A DNA stretch of 64,000 nt from Niebla homalea (Eukaryota > Ascomycota > Lecanoromycetes > Lecanorales > Ramalinaceae). Of the stretch, positions 58,566-64,000 are shown piece after piece. The translations under genes and the position numbers were made by a program. Location of the stretch: positions 1 through 64,000 of the forward strand of contig JAHGAU010000046.1 of assembly GCA_019925105.1 (NCBI GenBank), read 5' to 3'. Under the pieces are notes generated by a model. It was not told the DNA's origin and did not search any database. It saw only the letters and a list, made by a program, of their open reading frames with translations. Within the stretch, counting starts at the first letter, position 1. The number at the start of each line of letters is the position of its first letter.

Positions 58566-58956
58566 ATACCCTTAATAATACTTTTACCGCGGTCTCTTTA
58601 TTTTTTTCCCCCGTTTATATCCCTTATTATTAATATTATACCGGCCTTTTTACCCCTTTATTTACTTATTATTTCCGTATTATTATTACGTATTTTACGC
58701 GCTTTAACATACGTATTTTATTAATTTTAATTCTTTCATTTATTTTAAACGTTGTCCAGCTTATTATTATTATATTATCCGTACGCGTTATCGCCGTTTC
58801 TATTAATATAAATTACTTGCCCGTTTACCACCTTATTTTCAACTATTACGTTACTTCTATTTATCGCATATAATATACTTTCTTTACTATTACGAGAGCT
58901 ATACGTATACGTATCATTCTAGACCTCTGGGGTCCCTTTATTCGTCGCCATAAGTT
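58566..58956 (-). mobile_element. LINE D, 5' end segment (4 of 4)
   Basis: This carries the minus-strand start word of the family (GGCGACGAATAAAGGGACCC at 58950-58931) and follows directly on the right-hand target copy of LINE E. The 12-bp outer duplication of D follows at 58957-58968. Confidence 0.8.
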
Positions 58957-61900
58957 CATTATCTAATTTAATATTTAAAATAGCCCTTAAAAGCTATTTA
59001 AAATATAACGATATTAATTAAATTTCCAGGTTATAAACTAAGCTTATCCGGATATTCTTTATAAAAATTTTTCATTAATCCTTAAGTATAAAGGAATCCT
59101 TTTATATTAATATAATTTTAAATATTATCCAAGGGTAAATTTACTTATTTAATTTTATATTATAATTTCTATTTTTAATTAATACATTAAAAATTAATAA
59201 TTTCTTTAAACTTTTATTCCTTAATACTTTTTTTATTTATAATAACGGGTTTAAAAAATAAATTAATTTATCTTAATAAAAATACTTTCTCTTTAACCGG
59301 GATATAGGTTAAGTCGTTTATATAAAAAATAAAATAAGCCCGGAAAATATTTAAAACGTTTAATTTAAAAAAAAAATTTATTATTTAAGCATAGTATAAA
59401 AACTTAAGTATTTATAATTAAGCTTTTTATTAAATAAATCAGTTATTAAATATTTAATATTTACGTAAACGTTATTATTAATCTTAAATTTTACGTTTTT
59501 ATACTAACAGTTAACTTATTTAAATACTTTATTATAAATTTTATTAAGGTTGAAGTAGGCTATATTAAGAACTTTTTATATAATTTTAATAATTTTAAAA
59601 ACTTCTTTAATTTAAAGCTATTTATAAGTAGTAATATATTTAATATTATTAAGCTTAAATAATATCCTTGAATAAAACTCCTTATTAAGGTAAAAAATAT
59701 TATTTTAATCGATCGAATTAAATTATTATCATCCCTGAGTTTTACTATAAATAATTGTTATATTTAATCGTCTTATAAATAATTTGCGTAAGTCTAGAAT
59801 TTTATTTTATTTCTTAATTTATTTTTTTAATTTAATTATTACTTTTAACATAATAAACGATTAAAGTCCGGGGGTTAATTTTAATTTAATATAGTAAAAA
59901 GCGTTATATTTTATTAATAACTTAAAAGCTATAGTTTAGAATAATATGATCTAAAAGGTTATAATAATTAAATATTTCTTTAATAAAAGCCAAGTTATCT
60001 CCTTAATAAAGGTCCCTTTTTTTTAATATAATAAAGGATATAATATCGGCTTTTAAATAATATATAAATTACAATAAGGATAGCCTTTACACCCTTATAC
60101 TTAAATAATCCGGTAATAAAGTTAATTAAAAAAATTAATTTATTTTTATTCCGGGATTTTTAATTAATAAAGTAATCTTATAAACTTTTATTATAAAGTT
60201 TTAAATTAAAAATAAATATTTTAATTTAAGATATAATAATTAGTATCGTTTTATAAAATAAATTAAAAGAAATATTAAAAAATAAGTTTAATCGTAAGAT
60301 TCCGGCCCGTATAATTATTAATTAATTTATTATAAGTATACTTTAAGATATTTATAATAAGCGGTATTAATACTAATAATTTATTTTTATTAATAAAAAT
60401 ATCGGACCGAACTTTAATACGGATTAAAAATAAGCCTTTTAAATTAAACAGTTTATCCTCCATACTTATTTTCTTAAACTCCGGTAAACGCTTATTAATA
60501 TAATTGGCTTTATAGATTTACTTATTAAATCCGCGTTTTTTAAATCTTAAATAAGTAAATACGGGTGTTTTTTCCCCCTTACTTAAAGCTAAAACCTTAA
60601 AGCGTTTAAGAAGTAAAACGGTTTAAAATTAATCATTAACCTTATTATTACTCTCGCCTTATAGTCAATAACCGGATCTTTAAGTAAAGGCGTTAGCATT
60701 ATTATTTTATTTATTTAAACGGTAAATAACTCTAAAATTAAAGTCAAAAAGGATATTAAAATATTTAATTTAATATTTTATAAGCTTTTAACTTTTAATA
60801 AAGTACTTTAAGGCTTAATTATCATTAAAAATATTAAAGGGTTTCTTTATTATTTTGAATTTTACCCGTTAATTCTTTAAGGATTAGATAATAACGAAAA
60901 TTTCCTTATTATAAATATTATAATTATACTTAACCTATATTATACTTTTGAAATAATAAATTATTAAATATAACTTTCCGGTTTTATTATATTAAGAAAG
61001 GATATTATTAAAATATAATTATAAGAATTAATTTTAAGGATTATTTCTTTATTAAGATCATAATAAGTTAATATAAAGGCTATAATGAGAGCTTCTTTAA
61101 ATATTATATAAGCCTTTTAATACTTTAAGGATTATACAAATAAGGTTTTCTTTTAAATAAACTTTGAAAAAGCGATAATAATATCGTTCTTTCTATCTAT
61201 TTCTTTAATAAACCGGTTTTTTATTATTTTATTATAAATATAAGAGCTTAAGTTATAATTTAAAATCTATAATAATTATAATATATAAGACTCTTATCCT
61301 ATATTAAATATATTAAAGTTATTATTATTATTTCGAACCAGTATAAATAAACTATTTTATTTAAACTTAAATTTTCTGGATTTCTTAAGAGCTTAATTAA
61401 CTCTTTTTTTCGTCTTAATATTCTTAAGCTTTTTATTTAGTCGTTTTTAAATATAAGATTAAGTCTAAAGTCAATGGATCGATTAAGTCGGTCTATACGT
61501 AAGTAATCGTATTCATTAAATCAGTATTTAATACCGTAAAAGTATTCTTTTAACTTAATACTTTTACTTTTAAATATAAGCTTATTTATTTTTTTAATAT
61601 TGTTTTAATTTTCATTAATAGTAAAGGTTAAGTAAAACGGGGTCGATTTCTTTATATTATTATATTATATATAATTTCGAAACTACTCCTTAAAATTAAT
61701 AAAAGCGATTAAAAAGTCGGTTAGGTTATTTATATTAAACTTATAAAGCTATATTAAGATAAAAGCTTATTTCTTAATTACGTTAATGAAATTACCGTAT
61801 ATCCGTTTTTTATTTAATATTTTAAAGGTATTACCACTTCTGGCTTTTATAAGTACCTAAGTATATTTATTAAGTTATACTTTAGCAATGAAAATTAGGC

Positions 61901-62690
61901 CCCGTTATAATTTTATAATATTCTTTCTTTACCGTTAAAAAGCAAACGGAATTTAAAAATATAAGTTTAATTTTAAAAGTACGTAAATAATTCCATAGGT
62001 AATAATTTACGTTCTTAAGGTAAATAAGGTTCGCTTTATTAATTATTAAGTATATATAGTCGTTAATTTTAATAAAAGACGTATATTATTCTTTCTATTC
62101 TTATAATTCTGGCTTTTATATTTATAAATCGTATTTATAAGCTAATAATACCTTTAAGTTAATTATTTCGTCCGCTATAATAATAGGTTATATTAATATT
62201 AATAACTTAATTAAATTTATTGGTTTTATTGTAAAAACGGGGTTAATAAGCTTTTAAACGTAGTACTTAATAATTTTATTTTTAATAACGGTAAACTATA
62301 AATCTTAGTCTTTTAAGGTAATAAGCTTAACTTTATATAAGTTTATTTTAATATTATAAAAAAGTAATAAGTAATAAGCTTATTATACTCTTTAATTTTT
62401 TTTCTGTTTTTAATCTATATATAATATATTAACCTTAAGGACTTAATTTAAGCCCTTTTTAGATGGTTAATTAAGCCTTTAAATTAATTAATAAATAAGT
62501 GGCTATAGTAATATATCATACCGGGCTTATAACTATTAAACGTAAGGACGTATAAGAGTAAATAATATATATATCGATTACCTATTATCTATCTAAAAAG
62601 CATAATGCTATCTATATGAAATACCTAAGTAATATAAGATATATAACCAGGTAATAATATCTATACGCGTTATAATAGTATCTTAATACC
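58957..62690 (-). repeat. RIP-degraded repeat DNA, probable LTR-retrotransposon pol remnant
   Basis: No frame survives beyond 62 codons. The one open stretch, 60275-60463 minus, reads MEDKLFNLKGLFLIRIKVRS, then LVLIPLIINILKYTYNKLIN and NYTGRNLTIKLIF, followed after a stop by KRYY. This resembles the zinc-finger start of a Gypsy-type integrase (h..h.l.....H.G...T...l...YYWP) with His and Trp lost to RIP-type changes. The rest of the interval, by its position upstream on the same strand, may hold the reverse transcriptase and RNase H regions, but I could not read them. LTR ends were not found. Confidence 0.4.
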
Positions 62691-62775
62691 GTCGCATACC
62701 GTCGCATGACGGCTCAGTGACACTCCATGCAACACCACCACCATGCCTATCACCCAGGCTGACATTAATTTAGAA
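62691..62775. other. Small GC-balanced island in AT-rich DNA
   Basis: About 85 bases (CCGTCGCATACCGTCGCATG, then CACTCCATGCAACACCACC) escape the AT bias. An ATG opens MPITQADINLELKN, but the frame runs into AT-rich sequence and stops. A direct repeat ACCGTCGCAT occurs twice. It may be the 5' end of a degraded gene or element. Confidence 0.4.
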
Positions 62776-63120
62776 TTAAAAAACATAATAAAATTATTTA
62801 TAATAAATATCCCGTAAAACTTTTTGATTCTATTAATATTATTCCTATTTTTTAACGGGCCGTTAATTAAGGAGTTTATAAAACTAGAATAAAAATGGTC
62901 GTTATTACGGTATATTAAAATAAGTGTTTCGGCTTACTTACCCTTCCCCTGCACCTTATACCTATTTACCTATATTGTATTATATACCTTGTCCGAGTAC
63001 GTAATTATATAGTTGGTCATATTATTCCTTTTACGATAATACGCCGGCTTTAATAAGGAAGTATAAGATCCGTCGATGTAGGCTATTGGTACTTTAATAC
63101 TAGGCGTTTAGGCACTTTTT
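62776..63120. other. AT-rich stretch, no feature
   Basis: RIP-like sequence grading into the GC-balanced right end. No coding motif was seen. Confidence 0.4.
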
Positions 63121-63124
63121 AGTG

Positions 63125-63500
63125 CGAAATACCTAAGAGTAAGATCGCCCTAATAGCTTTCGGATCCTAATTCGCGGTCATGGAGTCCAGAAATTTCTTA
63201 TTTTCGATTACGACGACGTGTTCGGTAAAGCTGATGCCGAATTGTAGGGCGGACTTTTAGAGTTCGGATTCGCGGATATGGCCTCGACCGTCGGGATCGC
63301 CGCTGCTGAAACAGAGGACTATTATTTGGTAGCCGAGACTTGGGTGGGTAAGGTAACGTAAAGTGGGCCCGAAGAGCATTGCTTCGTTATTTAGGTGTGC
63401 GATTAGTAGCAAGATCCTTTTGCCGCTTGGAGTCGGCGGTGAAGAGGTAGAGGAGAAGGATAACGAGAGCAATCTGGAAGGGTGTTGATAGGAATACCAT
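63125..63500 (-). pseudogene. PIG-L-type de-N-acetylase, N-terminal part, RIP-damaged
   Basis: The minus strand opens MVFLSTPFQIALVILLLYLF, a hydrophobic N-terminal anchor typical of GlcNAc-phosphatidylinositol de-N-acetylases. A one-base shift then leads into GKRILLLIAHLNNEAMLFGP, TLRYLTHPSLGYQIIVLCFS and SGDPDGRGHIRESEL. A TAA follows, then KSALQFGISF, EHVVVIENKKFLDSMTAN, a TAG where Trp is expected, and DPKAI. The family removes the acetyl group from GlcNAc-PI at the ER face in GPI-anchor synthesis, or from related sugars. Its metal site is H-P-D-D-E. Here it reads H-L-N-N-E, so two metal-binding Asp are Asn, which is what G-to-A changes would produce. The downstream part merges into AT-rich DNA. 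Confidence 0.8.
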
Positions 63501-64000
63501 GGTTTGCTGGTTTACATTGACGGGATTCGTTTCCTAGTGATTGCTGCTGTTGCCATGGGCTGCTAACTGTGTTTCGGTATGACGTTGCGTTGTCGAAGAA
63601 GGAAGTTGAAGAAGTGATGTTGTTGATGAAGCTTTGGAGTTTACAACGGTCTTCAAAGTTCCGAGGCAGACATTGGGACAGCCGTAACGACTATCATAAG
63701 CACAGAAGGATGAGGCAATCGTTCAGATATTCGTTCAGATACGCGGTAATAAGTTTCGTAGATCAATCTATAAGGTATCTACGTATTACACTGGTTCGAG
63801 GCGGTGTTCAATACTTGGCCAGATCATCAGGATGCGCCGTGTCCTTTGACCGCAGCGGGCTCATCGATTGCGAATACTCAAACTTTCGATCGACGAACCT
63901 CAGGAGCTCGGGATTGACATTGTTTGTGTTGAGCCCCATTTCATATTCTCCTTGGTCAGTAGGCGGAGGTCGAATGGGCCACCAATAGCATCTACGGTTA
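63501..64000. other. Right edge, GC-balanced, no recognised gene
   Basis: A plus-strand frame (63569-63988) is open, but its arginine- and serine-rich product looks like a by-product. Minus-strand pieces such as NVNPELLRFVDRKFEYS look more protein-like, though I cannot name them. A gene truncated by the window end is possible. Confidence 0.35.

Overview
The window looks like accessory chromosome sequence from a filamentous ascomycete (Pezizomycotina). Genes have short introns of about 55-75 nt with GT/AG ends and CTGAC-type branch sites. The gene families are fungal (highly reducing polyketide synthase, NACHT receptor, F-box protein, UstYa-like, PDDEXK_12). More than half of the window is extremely AT-rich, stop-riddled repeat DNA of the kind left by repeat-induced point mutation (RIP).

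Layout. 1-3.3 kb: AT-rich RIP-like DNA with a GGTAAA minisatellite and several perfect hairpins. 3.4-27.4 kb: a GC-balanced island holding four genes that appear intact and at least seven broken ones. The intact genes are an F-box protein (minus), a NorA-like short-chain dehydrogenase with two introns (minus), a NACHT receptor with an N-terminal Helo-like domain (minus) and a PD-(D/E)XK nuclease-like protein with three introns (plus). The pseudogenes are ankyrin repeats, a berberine-bridge-type FAD oxidase C-terminus, an alpha/beta hydrolase of polyketide-transferase type, a highly reducing PKS that has lost its KS active site and its ER and KR domains, an unidentified protein at 17.6-18.3 kb, and a UstYa-like protein cut off by a retrotransposon. 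FAD oxidase, SDR, hydrolase and PKS side by side read as the wreck of a polyketide biosynthetic cluster in which only the SDR is still open. A 767-bp element with perfect 70-bp terminal inverted repeats sits inside this cluster.

27.4-58.96 kb: a nested pile of Tad1-like LINE retrotransposons, all RIP-degraded. Target-site duplications let me take it apart. Element A is inserted in element B. Element D (oldest, about 5.8 kb when rejoined) is interrupted by three later insertions: a SINE-like element F with a tRNA-like head, LINE C, and LINE E in the opposite orientation. A 1,457-bp GC-rich element with 144-bp terminal direct repeats (TG...CA, 5-bp duplication ATATA) lies beside B. It carries no RIP damage, so it arrived after its surroundings had been mutated.

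59-62.7 kb: further RIP-degraded DNA with a probable LTR-retrotransposon integrase remnant. 63.1-63.5 kb: a PIG-L-type de-N-acetylase pseudogene with RIP-type stops and a lost HPDD metal motif, then unassigned sequence to the end. All calls come from reading the sequence by eye; no database search was run.
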